Shown piece after piece: positions 8,895-17,890 of a stretch of DNA of 64,000 nucleotides (its first letter is position 1; each line of letters begins with the position of its first letter). Both the position numbers and the translations under genes were made by a program. Source of the stretch: JANLVJ01 sp031363945 (lineage in GTDB: Bacteria > Bacteroidota > Bacteroidia > Sphingobacteriales > Sphingobacteriaceae); assembly GCA_031363945.1 (NCBI GenBank), contig JANLVJ010000064.1:1-64000 (forward strand). Direction: 5' to 3'. Under the pieces are notes generated by a model, which was not told where the DNA came from, did not search any database, and saw only the letters and a list, made by a program, of their open reading frames with translations.

Positions 8895-9962
8895 TCAAGA
8901 AATAAGCAACTTATGCAACATACTGATATAGATTGAGATGCCATCTTTGATCTCCTGTTCCAGAATAAATTCATCTGCTGAATGTGAACGGGCAGATTCT
9001 CCGGGACCGACTTTTAAAGAAGGAATAGAAAGCAGACTTTGGTCTGATGTAGTAGGTGAGCCATACGTTTTCCTCCCGGCTGCGATTCCGGCCTTGACAA
9101 TCGGATGAATTTCAGGTATTGAAGATGATTTCAACCTTGTTGAACGGGCAAGAATTTCTGCCCCCGATTCAAGTCTTATAATCTCCATCAGTTCTTCATG
9201 CGAATATGCATCTGTAACCCTGATATCAACAGTAAATTTGCAGGATTCGGGCACTACATTATGCTGTGTACCAGCTGAGATGATCGTTACCGACATTTTA
9301 ATTTCACCGAAGATTTCTGACTTTCTGGGAAATCTATACGTTTTAAACCAGTCTAAAACGGGTAAGGCTTTGTATATGGCGTTATCCCCTTCTTCTCTTG
9401 CGGCATGCCCGGCCTTACCCCGCACAATGCAGTCCAGAACCATAAGTCCTTTTTCAGCAATTGCCAGATTCATGCCTGTTGGCTCTCCGACTATGGCAAA
9501 ATCAAGAAGCCCCAGATCTGGAAGCACTTTTTCAAGACCACCGCTTCCTGAAATTTCCTCTTCTGCAGTCAGCGCTATTAATAGATTATAGCGAAGGTTC
9601 TTCAGCGTATAAAAGTGAATGAATGTGGCAAGTAGTGAAACCAGAGCCCCACCGGCATCGTTGCTACCCAGACCGTAAAAACGCCCATTCTCAACAGCAG
9701 GCTCAAACGGGTCACGTATATAACCAGAATTGGGCCTCACCGTATCATGATGAGAATTTAATAAGATTGTTGGGAGGTTGCCATCAAAATGCAGGTTGCG
9801 GGCCCATACATTATTATCTGTTCTCGTGAATTCTACACCGTTTTTACGCAAAAAGTCTTCTATGATTCTAGCTGTCTGGGCTTCTTCCTTGCTATAGGAA
9901 GGGGTAGCAATCAATTGTTTTAATAAGCTTAGCGCCCCTTCGTATAAATGCTGAAACTGCAT
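8895..9962 (-). CDS. M20-family N-acylornithine deacylase (ArgE/DapE-like)
   Basis: Zinc-dependent amidohydrolase of 355 residues, likely removing the acetyl or succinyl group from an acylated arginine-pathway intermediate. Metal and catalytic residues are visible: H71-H72-D73 (SHHDTV), D102 (GSNDAGG), the E134-E136 run (TAEEE), and a late histidine in SARSHSADEF. The central dimerisation insert is present (GKAGHAARE...). Its position between proC and argH supports a role in arginine synthesis. Because the transcarbamylase here looks succinylornithine-specific, the substrate is probably N-succinylcitrulline or N-succinylornithine rather than the acetyl form. It starts 1 bp after the proC stop. 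Confidence 0.85.
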   Translation of the reverse strand: MQFQHLYEGALSLLKQLIATPSYSKEEAQTARIIEDFLRKNGVEFTRTDNNVWARNLHFDGNLPTILLNSHHDTVRPNSGYIRDPFEPAVENGRFYGLGSNDAGGALVSLLATFIHFYTLKNLRYNLLIALTAEEEISGSGGLEKVLPDLGLLDFAIVGEPTGMNLAIAEKGLMVLDCIVRGKAGHAAREEGDNAIYKALPVLDWFKTYRFPRKSEIFGEIKMSVTIISAGTQHNVVPESCKFTVDIRVTDAYSHEELMEIIRLESGAEILARSTRLKSSSIPEIHPIVKAGIAAGRKTYGSPTTSDQSLLSIPSLKVGPGESARSHSADEFILEQEIKDGISIYISMLHKLLIS

Positions 9963-9963
9963 A

Positions 9964-10779
9964 TTAGTCGTTTGATTTTTCGTATAATTTTCCTGCCTTA
10001 TCAGCAGAAGTCTTTATGCCCCTGATCATGGCTGAGCTAAAGCCGTAATGTTCCATTTCATTCAGGCCTGCAATCGTACAGCCCCTGGGCGATGTCACCT
10101 TATCTATTTCACGTTCGGGGTGAGTTCCTGGATTTTCAAGTAGCATACTTGCTCCCTTGGCAACCTGTAAAGCTATTTTCAAGGCATCGCTGGCATGAAA
10201 TCCGATTTCTACCCCACCCTGGGTTGCAGCTCTGATTGCCCTGAGAAAAAAGGCAATACTACAGGCTGCCAGCGCAGTTGCCGGAATCATTAATTCTTCC
10301 TTTATTTCTGTCTGAATACCCACTGTTTCAAATATCGCAGCTATTTCTTCTTTTCTCCCTGATGAAAGCTCATCATAAGATAAACAGGTCATCGATTGAC
10401 CTACCGCAATTGCAGTATTGGGCATGGCTCTTGTAACTGCCAGATTAATACCCAGAATATGTTTGATATCGCTGATTGAAACACCAGTAACGACTGAAAT
10501 TACAAGATGCCTGCTGCTATCTATAGCGGGTTTTATTTCTTCAAGCAACGCATTTAGCTGCTGGGGTAGAACTGACAGCATGATAATACCCGACCTGGCA
10601 ACTGCTACTGAATTTGAATGGGAAGTATGATATCCAAGTTCAGCCATATCAGCAAGCAAGCCGGTATTTCTACGGGTAATACTAATCTCTGATGGAACAT
10701 ATTTACCTGATTTAACCAGTCCTCTGGCCATACTGAGGCCAATATTTCCGCCACCTAAAATTGCTAAAGGTATTCCCAT
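9964..10779 (-). CDS. proC: Pyrroline-5-carboxylate reductase
   Basis: NAD(P)H-dependent last step of proline synthesis. From the preferred ATG at 10779 the protein is 271 residues and begins MGIPLAILGGGNIGLSMARG, the normal Rossmann fold start. An in-frame upstream ATG at 10860 would add 27 atypical residues and is rejected. The C-terminal P5CR dimerisation domain is present (DKVTSPRGCTIAGL). Placement inside the arginine operon, between argB and the deacylase, links proline and arginine supply from glutamate. Confidence 0.93.
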   Translation of the reverse strand: MGIPLAILGGGNIGLSMARGLVKSGKYVPSEISITRRNTGLLADMAELGYHTSHSNSVAVARSGIIMLSVLPQQLNALLEEIKPAIDSSRHLVISVVTGVSISDIKHILGINLAVTRAMPNTAIAVGQSMTCLSYDELSSGRKEEIAAIFETVGIQTEIKEELMIPATALAACSIAFFLRAIRAATQGGVEIGFHASDALKIALQVAKGASMLLENPGTHPEREIDKVTSPRGCTIAGLNEMEHYGFSSAMIRGIKTSADKAGKLYEKSND

Positions 10780-10860
10780 AAAATAATTATATGTCAGGTT
10801 ATCGGGCCATGCCCGCAAGGGGAATCGGTTTACAAAACCTAATTCCTTAAAAATAAACAT

Positions 10861-11649
10861 TCAGGTAAATACCCTGGTTCCTGTATCTAAAGAACCATTA
10901 ATGACATCCATTAATGCTGATGCTTGCAAGATTCTAACTTCTTTTACCCCCGAATGCAAGGCAGAAAATGAGTTTGTTAGTTTGGGTATCATTCCGGCAA
11001 GAATTGTTCCCTCACTGACCAGTTTGTCAAACTGCTGTTCATGAAGTTCAACCATGACTTTCTCCTGATTGTCAAGAACACCTTCTTTTTCAAAACAATA
11101 GATCAACTCGGTATCATATTCAGCTGCAAGTACACTTGCAATTGCCGAGGCCATTGTATCAGCATTTGTATTGAGAATATGTCCCTGCCCATCATGAGTC
11201 AGAGGAGCTATAACCATACTCAGGTTAGCATCAAGAAAAAGCTGCATTCGTGAGGCTTGCAAGAGATCAACAGCAATATCACCCACAAAGCCAAAATCTA
11301 CATCGACGACGAGTCTTTTTTTAGCTGGAAAAATATTTGCATCTGCCCCACACAAACCGATAGCATTGCAACCTAAAGATTGAAGTTTTGCAACCAGATT
11401 TTTATTAATAAGCCCTCCATAGACCATCGTTACAAGGTCTAATGTCTGGCTATCAGTTACCCGGCGTCCATTAACCATATGATGGCCAATACCTAATTTT
11501 GAGCCTAGCTGGGTGGCGATTTTGCCACCCCCATGAACAAGTACTTTAAAGCCTTTAATTTTACTGAAGTCGTTCAAAAAAATTTCAAGAGACAGGGCAT
11601 CATCGAGCACATTTCCACCAATCTTAATTACCCAAAGTTTTTTTTTCAT
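10861..11649 (-). CDS. argB: N-acylglutamate kinase (acetylglutamate kinase family)
   Basis: Phosphorylates the gamma-carboxyl of N-acylglutamate. The 262-residue amino-acid-kinase fold shows KIGGNVLDD at the N-terminus, VHGGGK (about residues 39-44), the substrate loop NGRRVTD, and the ATP-binding region LNTNADTMAS. Its start overlaps the argF' stop by 4 bases (ATGA), so the two are translationally coupled. In this lineage the natural substrate may be N-succinylglutamate. Confidence 0.93.
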   Translation of the reverse strand: MKKKLWVIKIGGNVLDDALSLEIFLNDFSKIKGFKVLVHGGGKIATQLGSKLGIGHHMVNGRRVTDSQTLDLVTMVYGGLINKNLVAKLQSLGCNAIGLCGADANIFPAKKRLVVDVDFGFVGDIAVDLLQASRMQLFLDANLSMVIAPLTHDGQGHILNTNADTMASAIASVLAAEYDTELIYCFEKEGVLDNQEKVMVELHEQQFDKLVSEGTILAGMIPKLTNSFSALHSGVKEVRILQASALMDVINGSLDTGTRVFT

Positions 11650-12599
11650 TTATTCATTTCTTCAAGCATTCGTTTAAGTACAGCCTGAGCCGCGTAAATT
11701 CTGTTCTGCGCCTGATCTATGACCAGCGATTGACCGCTGTTCAGAACGACTGAACTTAGTTCAACATCACGTCTTACTGGCAAACAATGCATAAAACAGG
11801 TATTTTTATTTTTATTCAGATCAGCTTCATTAATCATCCAGTGATCAAGCCCTGTTTCAATTTCACCATAGGGTTCAGTTTTTGACCAGTTTTTAACATA
11901 TACAAAATCAGCACCTTCAAGCGCTTCTTCCTTGGTATGTACGATTCTGGCTGAGCCAGAATAGCGCTCATCAAGCTCATAGCCCACAGGGCAGGCAATT
12001 GTCAGATCAAGACCAGCATAATTAATCCATTCTGCAAATGAATTTGCGACTGCCTGAGGCAAGGCCTTAACATGGGGGGCCCAGATCAGACTGATTCTGG
12101 GATTGCCAGATTTTTCCTGTTGTTGAATCGTCATCAGATCTGCAAGACTCTGCAAAGGATGTAAGAATGCACTTTCGAGGCTTATAACTGGAACTCCGCT
12201 AAAGCGTATTAATCCATTCAATATTTCCTCTTTCTCATCTTCCTCTTTTGACTGCAACCTGGCAAAAGAGCGAATGCCAAGTATATCACAGTATTTCCCC
12301 ATCACACCAGCAGCATCTCGAATATGTTCGACCTTATTCCCATCCATTTTAACACCATCCTTGGTTTCCAGGGCCCAACTCTCTTGGTTAATATTAAGAA
12401 TCATCACATCCATACCCAGATTTTGAGCTGCCCGCTGGGTGCTCATCCGGGTTCGCAGGCTTGGATTCAGGAAAATTAACCCAAGGCATTTATGTTTGCC
12501 CAAATCATCATAGGCAAAAGGATCTTCTTTTAACGCCAGGGCTTCAAAGGCCAATTGATTTGGGTTGCCGGCATCATGTACTGAGATAAACTGGTTCAT
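11646..12599 (-). CDS. argF': N-succinyl-L-ornithine carbamoyltransferase (ArgF')
   Basis: A 317-residue transcarbamylase of the AOTCase/SOTCase branch, not classical ornithine transcarbamylase. The carbamoyl-phosphate motif is SLRTR (residues 47-51), with FMHCLPVRR and HPLQSLADL further on. Acyl-ornithine-type features include the MDGNKVEHI loop. Residue 90 in that loop is valine. In the literature this position is proline in the Bacteroides fragilis succinylornithine enzyme and glutamate in Xanthomonas acetylornithine transcarbamylase, and replacing the glutamate with small or nonpolar residues switches specificity to succinylornithine. That favours succinylornithine here. It sits between argD and argB. 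Confidence 0.88.
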   Translation of the reverse strand: MNQFISVHDAGNPNQLAFEALALKEDPFAYDDLGKHKCLGLIFLNPSLRTRMSTQRAAQNLGMDVMILNINQESWALETKDGVKMDGNKVEHIRDAAGVMGKYCDILGIRSFARLQSKEEDEKEEILNGLIRFSGVPVISLESAFLHPLQSLADLMTIQQQEKSGNPRISLIWAPHVKALPQAVANSFAEWINYAGLDLTIACPVGYELDERYSGSARIVHTKEEALEGADFVYVKNWSKTEPYGEIETGLDHWMINEADLNKNKNTCFMHCLPVRRDVELSSVVLNSGQSLVIDQAQNRIYAAQAVLKRMLEEMNK

Positions 12600-12641
12600 T
12601 GTATAATAGGTAGCTGGGTATGAAATTAAACCATGATCATT

Positions 12642-13793
12642 CTAAACATGTATGCGCGCATTTTCAGCCTGCATCAATTCTTCAAATACTTCTAGAAAAT
12701 GTGAAGCCATTTCTATCGGGAGGTTTAACGCTGGCAGTAGTCTGATAACCGACTTTGAACTAGCCGAACCTGTAAAAATATGATGTTTGTAAAGTAATTT
12801 TTTTCTAAGTTCAGTGCTGTCAGAGTTCAAATCTATCCCGATCATCAGCCCAGTGCCACGCACCTCCTTTACACCCTCAATCTTTGACAGTCGTTCGATC
12901 AGAAAATTACCAGTTTGAGTGGCTCTTGCCATTAAATCTTCTTCTTTCATGACTTCCAATACGGCATTTGCAGCTGCACACGCCAGGTAATTACCTCCGA
13001 AGGTTGTACCCAGTAACTGGTGTCGTGCTTTAATATGATCTGCCACAAGTATACCACCAATCGGGAACCCATTGCCCATTCCCTTGGCCATACTGTAGAT
13101 ATCTGCATCTACACCTGCAAAATCATGTGCAAAAAACTTTCCACTCCGCCCATAACCACATTGAACAGCGTCAGCTATAAAAACTGCTCCTACCTGGTCA
13201 CATAACATGCGTATAGTCTGCAAAAATTCATCTGAGGCAACATGAATTCCGCCAACTCCCTGTATACCTTCTATAATTACAGCACATATTTCATGTTTGG
13301 TAAATTCATTTTTAAGCCCTTCAATATCATTCAGCACCAGAAAACTAACAGCTGTATTTTCATTTATGGGTGCTTGTATTGCCCGGTTATCTGTCACCGA
13401 AACAGCAAGACTTGTTCTGCCATGAAATGAATTTGTAAAAGCAATCACATGCTTTCTGCCTGTATGAAAAGAGGCTAGTTTAAGTGCATTTTCATTGGCT
13501 TCTGCACCAGAATTACATAGAAATAGCTGAAAATTTTCTTTTCCTGATAGATCACCCAGCTTTTCAGCCAGCTCAACCTGTTGAGAAATATGAACAGAAT
13601 TTGAATAAAACCCGATCTTATGTAGCTGCGTGCTCAAACGACTGATATAATGCGGATGAGAATGGCCAATTGAAATTACGGCATGACCACCGTAAAGGTC
13701 TGTATAGGCCTGTCCATTGGTATCCCAAACGACCGAACCTTTAGCTTTGGCAATTTCAATATCATATAATGGATAAACGTCAAATAACTTCAT
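12642..13793 (-). CDS. argD: N-acylornithine aminotransferase
   Basis: PLP enzyme converting N-acylglutamate semialdehyde to N-acylornithine with glutamate. The 383-residue class III aminotransferase has the PLP-phosphate loop NSGAEANE, aspartate in FIADAVQCGYGRSG, and the Schiff-base lysine at about 236 in SMAKGMGNGFPIGG. Length is slightly short of the usual 390-400. It lies 26 bp after argC and 42 bp before argF' in the same operon. Confidence 0.93.
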   Translation of the reverse strand: MKLFDVYPLYDIEIAKAKGSVVWDTNGQAYTDLYGGHAVISIGHSHPHYISRLSTQLHKIGFYSNSVHISQQVELAEKLGDLSGKENFQLFLCNSGAEANENALKLASFHTGRKHVIAFTNSFHGRTSLAVSVTDNRAIQAPINENTAVSFLVLNDIEGLKNEFTKHEICAVIIEGIQGVGGIHVASDEFLQTIRMLCDQVGAVFIADAVQCGYGRSGKFFAHDFAGVDADIYSMAKGMGNGFPIGGILVADHIKARHQLLGTTFGGNYLACAAANAVLEVMKEEDLMARATQTGNFLIERLSKIEGVKEVRGTGLMIGIDLNSDSTELRKKLLYKHHIFTGSASSKSVIRLLPALNLPIEMASHFLEVFEELMQAENARIHV

Positions 13794-13819
13794 GCACCTA
13801 ATTTAAATTAATGATAGAA

Positions 13820-14842
13820 CTAAAAGGCAATGGCTTTTAAATTCAGACCCGCACGTTCATCCTTGTCAAACATGAGATTCATATTCTCAACAGCCTGTCC
13901 GGATGCACCTTTGAGCAGATTGTCTAAAATACTAATAATCAATAATTTTCCATCTTGCTTTTGCAAGCTCAGAAAAACCTTATTGGTATTTACAACCTGC
14001 TTCAGATCAATTGGGGAAGCAGAAACCCAGGTAAAAGGATCTGATTCATAGTAAGAAGTATATAACTCAAATGCCTGTTCATAAGAAAGATCACTTTTTG
14101 TATACACAGAGGCAATGATGCCCCTGGTAAAGTCACCCCGATAGGGTATAAAATTTACAGCGACATTAAAATCAGGCTGAAGCTGTTTCAGACTCCTTTT
14201 AATTTCACCAAGGTGCTGATGCGTAAATGCCTTATAAACGGAGAGATTATTCTCACGCCAGGTAAAATGAGAACTTGGTGCCAGACTTTGACCAGCACCA
14301 GTAGAACCAGTAACGGCAGAAATATGAATATCTTCTTTTAATAACGAGCAAGACGCCAGGGGTAGCAAGGCTAGTTGTATAGCAGTTGCAAAACATCCAG
14401 GGTTAGCAATATTTCTTGCCTGCCTTATAGCAGATCTGTTTAGGGCCGGCAGGCCATAGGTAAAATTTCGGGTTTCAGACTGATTTTCTCCAGCCTTCCC
14501 AGACTGATCTTCTGCCAGGAACATTGCAGGCTCAAGTCTGAAATCCTGGCTTAGATCAATAATTCTTACAGTTGGTTCAAGGTTATTGGCATCAAGAAAT
14601 TTTCTTGCATCTCCATGACCGACACAAAGAAAAATAACATCTGCACCAGGTTTCATTCCTGCATCAAACTTTAGTTTTGTATCACCCAGCAAATCAGTAT
14701 GTACTTCGTAGAGGTATTTACCTGGGCTGCTACTGCTTTGAATAAAATGAATCTGTACATCGGGATGGTTCAGCAAGATCCTGATCATTTCTCCACCTGT
14801 ATATCCTGCTGAGCCAACAATGCCAGCCTTAATTTTATTCAT
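13820..14842 (-). CDS. argC: N-acyl-gamma-glutamyl-phosphate reductase
   Basis: NADPH-dependent reductase making N-acylglutamate semialdehyde. The 340-residue protein starts with a Rossmann motif (AGIVGSAGYTGGEMIRIL) and carries the catalytic cysteine C150 in NPGCFATA. The second catalytic region is seen at SGAGQSL-like STGAGQSL and in a histidine-rich loop (FTHQHLGEI). It follows argG by 22 bp. Confidence 0.94.
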   Translation of the reverse strand: MNKIKAGIVGSAGYTGGEMIRILLNHPDVQIHFIQSSSSPGKYLYEVHTDLLGDTKLKFDAGMKPGADVIFLCVGHGDARKFLDANNLEPTVRIIDLSQDFRLEPAMFLAEDQSGKAGENQSETRNFTYGLPALNRSAIRQARNIANPGCFATAIQLALLPLASCSLLKEDIHISAVTGSTGAGQSLAPSSHFTWRENNLSVYKAFTHQHLGEIKRSLKQLQPDFNVAVNFIPYRGDFTRGIIASVYTKSDLSYEQAFELYTSYYESDPFTWVSASPIDLKQVVNTNKVFLSLQKQDGKLLIISILDNLLKGASGQAVENMNLMFDKDERAGLNLKAIAF

Positions 14843-14864
14843 ATACTGACGAATTTAAAATATG

Positions 14865-16070
14865 CTATTGCTTGTCATCATGAAGTGTATTTACCTGACG
14901 GTGAATCATAACCTGATTGCCTGTTATTTTTGAGAAGCCTTTTACATCTTCCCCAGACCAGGCATTGTTCATTTCTCCATACGTGCCAAATGCAGATTGC
15001 ATCAAATCATTTGGTGATTCTATACCCAGCAATTCATAGCGGTAAGGGTGTAGTCTGATATAAACCTTGCCATTCACAAACGGCTGGGTGTCTTCCATGA
15101 ATTTCTCAATATTGCGCATTACCGGGTCATGAAACTGACCTTCATGCAGATGATTCCCGTAAAAATAGGCCATCTGGTCTTTCCAGTTTAGCTGCCATTT
15201 GGTCAGGGTATGCTTCTCCAATAAATGATGAGCCTTGATTATAAGTAGCGGACCTGCAGCCTCAAAACCTACACGGCCTTTGATGCCAATGATGGTATCT
15301 CCGACATGCATATCACGACCAATTCCAAAGGGGGCTGACTGTGCTGTTAACATTCTGATTGCATCAACGGGATGGTCAAACTTTTGCCCGTTTACTTCAT
15401 TTATTTCTCCTTTTAAAAAGCCTATAGTAAGATCTTCAGGTTCAATTTTAGTGATCTGGGTTGGCCACGCCTGTTCTGGCAGAGTACCCTTTGAACCGAG
15501 CGTTTCTTTGCCACCAACCGATGTGCCCCAAAGTCCTTTATTGATTGAATAGGCTGCCTTTTGAAAATTAACATCGAAACCTTTTTTTGACAGGTAATCG
15601 ATTTCAGCCTCCCGGCTCAATTTCAGGTCACGAATCGGAGTAATAATATTTTTGCCAGGGCATAAAATATTAAATACCATATCAAACCTTACCTGATCGT
15701 TTCCTGCTCCTGTACTACCATGAGCTATAAAATCGGCCCCGATCTCTAGGGCAAATTCAGCAACTGCAGTTGCCTGAAAAACACGCTCGGCACTTACTGA
15801 TAGCGGGTAGGTATTGTTTTTTAAAACGTTACCGTAAATAAGATAGCGCAGACAGTCTGAGTAGTAATTTCTGGTTACATCCTTACAGGTAAAAGTTGTC
15901 GCACCCAGGGCAATGGCTTTTCTGCCTGTTTCTTCAATTTCATCCACACTGAAACCGCCCGTATCAACTAATAAAGCATGAACCTCCAAATCCCTGTCTT
16001 TACTTAAATATACAGCACAAAAAGAGGTATCAAGGCCTCCGCTAAAAGCTAATACAACCTTTTTTTTCAT
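14865..16070 (-). CDS. argG: Argininosuccinate synthase
   Basis: ATP-dependent condensation of citrulline and aspartate. The 401-residue protein begins with the pyrophosphatase P-loop AFSGGLDTSF (residues 8-17), followed by the GSTGAGNDQVRF substrate-binding segment. Length is typical for class I enzymes. It is the second gene of the minus-strand operon, 6 bp after the GNAT acyltransferase. Confidence 0.95.
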   Translation of the reverse strand: MKKKVVLAFSGGLDTSFCAVYLSKDRDLEVHALLVDTGGFSVDEIEETGRKAIALGATTFTCKDVTRNYYSDCLRYLIYGNVLKNNTYPLSVSAERVFQATAVAEFALEIGADFIAHGSTGAGNDQVRFDMVFNILCPGKNIITPIRDLKLSREAEIDYLSKKGFDVNFQKAAYSINKGLWGTSVGGKETLGSKGTLPEQAWPTQITKIEPEDLTIGFLKGEINEVNGQKFDHPVDAIRMLTAQSAPFGIGRDMHVGDTIIGIKGRVGFEAAGPLLIIKAHHLLEKHTLTKWQLNWKDQMAYFYGNHLHEGQFHDPVMRNIEKFMEDTQPFVNGKVYIRLHPYRYELLGIESPNDLMQSAFGTYGEMNNAWSGEDVKGFSKITGNQVMIHRQVNTLHDDKQ

Positions 16071-16076
16071 TGTCTA

Positions 16077-16769
16077 TTAATCGGGTAAATTATTTCTTTT
16101 CTCTTTTAGCAAACTATGTTTTAACAAGCGGTAAGCCTTGATCCGCATCCAGCGTTCATAAAGCCTGTAACGTTTTCTAAAGTCTTCAGCAAAATTTCTG
16201 CCGGGCCTGACTTTATCTTTTACAAGTTCAGCCGGATCAAACAGCATAGCCGTACAAAGGCAATTTTTACGCTCTTTACCCATCAGAATCTCATAATTAA
16301 CACAGCTCTGACATCCTTTCCAGAAATCCTGATCTTGAGTCAGCTCGGCGTAAGTCACAGGCTCATAACCGAGTTCTGAATTGATTTTCATCACCGCCAG
16401 ACCAGTTGTAAGTCCAAAAATCTTTGACTCAGGAAATTTCTCTCTTGACAGGTCGAAAATTCTTCTTTTAATCGCTCTGGCAAGACCATGTTTCCGGTAA
16501 ACCGGATTTACAATCAGGCCTGAATTTGCTACAAAATCACCATGACTCCATGTTTCTATATAGCAGAAGCCAGCCCAGTTACCACTTAGGTGCAAGGCGA
16601 TGATTGCCCTGCCTTCCTGCATTTTAGCAATAATATATTCAGGTGAGCGATAGGCAATACCTGTACCCCTGAGTTTAGCCGACTCAGCCATTTCAAGACA
16701 AATGGCAGCAGCATATTCAGTATGCTTTTCCTCAGCTACATGTATCGAAAAAGGATTATGTTCTCTCAT
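16077..16769 (-). CDS. GNAT-family N-acyltransferase, probable N-acylglutamate synthase
   Basis: First gene of the arg operon, in the place where argA or argJ would be expected and with neither seen here. The 230-residue protein has a GNAT core: IIALHLSGNWAGFCYIETW, then the acyl-CoA loop region VNPVYRKHGLARAIKRR (a Q/RxxGxA-like motif). It then shows four cysteines in a CX2C-X13-CXC pattern (GCQSC and NCLC), which could bind a metal. I infer that it acylates glutamate, probably with succinyl-CoA given the transcarbamylase type. The frame also has a GTG start at 16784 (five more residues), but the ATG at 16769 starts the conserved part. A GATATTTG promoter-like box lies just upstream at 16784-16791. 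Confidence 0.75.
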   Translation of the reverse strand: MREHNPFSIHVAEEKHTEYAAAICLEMAESAKLRGTGIAYRSPEYIIAKMQEGRAIIALHLSGNWAGFCYIETWSHGDFVANSGLIVNPVYRKHGLARAIKRRIFDLSREKFPESKIFGLTTGLAVMKINSELGYEPVTYAELTQDQDFWKGCQSCVNYEILMGKERKNCLCTAMLFDPAELVKDKVRPGRNFAEDFRKRYRLYERWMRIKAYRLLKHSLLKEKRNNLPD

Positions 16770-16969
16770 TGTTATTAAGGGCACAAATATCTGAAAAAGT
16801 ACGAAAACTGGTTAACATGTTTTGCTAAAATGCATAAAAACAAAATTTATCCTTGCATATACGCCTCGTACAGTATATATATTGACAGGTTCAACTGGTA
16901 TTTTAAAGGTAGAATAATCTTAAAATTCTACAATTACTTCACAGTCATATTTTTTAGAATAAATATGCC

Positions 16970-16977
16970 TATCTTTG
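16970..16977 (+). promoter_or_regulatory. Promoter -7 element for rplM operon
   Basis: TATCTTTG is a perfect match to the Bacteroidota TAnnTTTG -7 box, 55 bp upstream of the rplM start. A T-rich stretch (16950-16955) sits where the -33 element would be. It is divergent from the arg operon. Confidence 0.6.
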
Positions 16978-17032
16978 CAGTCCTCAAAATTGTGGAAAAA
17001 TAGAACGAATAGTTAATTAAAATCGAGAAGAA

Positions 17033-17476
17033 GTGAATACGTTAAGTTTCAAAACTGTCTCTGCCAACAAAAAAACTGTGACCAAAAATTGGATTGTAGT
17101 TGATGCTGATGCAGAGATTCTGGGGCGCTTGTCTTCTAAGATCGCTATGATCATCAGAGGAAAAAACAAGCCTGGATTTACCCCTCACGTAGACTGTGGT
17201 GACCGCGTTATTGTGATCAATGCAGACAAAGTGCGCCTTACCGGCAAAAAATGGACTGAAAAATTGTATGTGTCTTACACAGGGTATCCTGGTGGTCAGC
17301 GGTTCATTACTCCTAAGAAGTTGATGGAAAAACATCCGAACCGCATGCTTGAAAAAGCTGTAAGGGGTATGCTTCCAAAAAACAAACTTGGTGATGCCCT
17401 CATCAAAAATTTGTACGTCTACGCAGGTTCTGAGCACCCTCATGTTGCCCAGAATCCTGAATCTGTCAAACTTTAA
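17033..17476 (+). CDS. rplM: 50S ribosomal protein L13 (uL13)
   Basis: 147 residues with the L13 core: WIVVDADAEILGRLSSKIA near the N-terminus and VIVINADKVRLTGKKW in the middle. The C-terminal MLPKNKLG...YAGSEHPH block is conserved. The start codon is GTG at 17033, preceded by a purine-rich GAGAAGAA. It is first in the rplM-rpsI-rpsB operon, 11 bp before rpsI. Confidence 0.97.
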   Translation: MNTLSFKTVSANKKTVTKNWIVVDADAEILGRLSSKIAMIIRGKNKPGFTPHVDCGDRVIVINADKVRLTGKKWTEKLYVSYTGYPGGQRFITPKKLMEKHPNRMLEKAVRGMLPKNKLGDALIKNLYVYAGSEHPHVAQNPESVKL

Positions 17477-17487
17477 ATTCAGGAGTA

Positions 17488-17874
17488 ATGGAAAGAAAAA
17501 ATACATCAGGCCGGAGAAAGACATCCGTAGCCCGTATCTATATGACAGACGGCACAGGTAAGGTCACCGTTAATAAAAGGGATTATAAAGAGTATTTCCC
17601 TACTCTTCCCCTTCAGTACCTGGTAAATCAGGCGCTTGAAGTTTCTCAGCTGGAAGGTAAATTTGATATTCTGGTCAACGTAAAAGGTGGTGGTATCAGC
17701 GGACAGGCAGAAGCTATACGCCTGGCAATTGCTAAAGCTATCGTTGAAGGTGATGCCGAAAAGAAACCCGCTCTGCGTGCTAAAGGTATTATGACCCGCG
17801 ATTCAAGAATGGTCGAACGTAAGAAACCAGGCCGCAAGAAAGCCAGAAAGAAATTCCAATTCAGCAAGCGTTAA
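17488..17874 (+). CDS. rpsI: 30S ribosomal protein S9 (uS9)
   Basis: 128 residues of normal length. Conserved features are the N-terminal GRRKTSVARIYM, the central VKGGGISGQAEAIRLAIAKAI, and the C-terminal arginine/lysine tail ending KFQFSKR, whose terminal arginine reaches the ribosomal P site. It is in the rplM operon, with rpsB starting 16 bp downstream. Confidence 0.97.
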   Translation: MERKNTSGRRKTSVARIYMTDGTGKVTVNKRDYKEYFPTLPLQYLVNQALEVSQLEGKFDILVNVKGGGISGQAEAIRLAIAKAIVEGDAEKKPALRAKGIMTRDSRMVERKKPGRKKARKKFQFSKR

Positions 17875-17890
17875 TCCTGAGAAACCAGAC

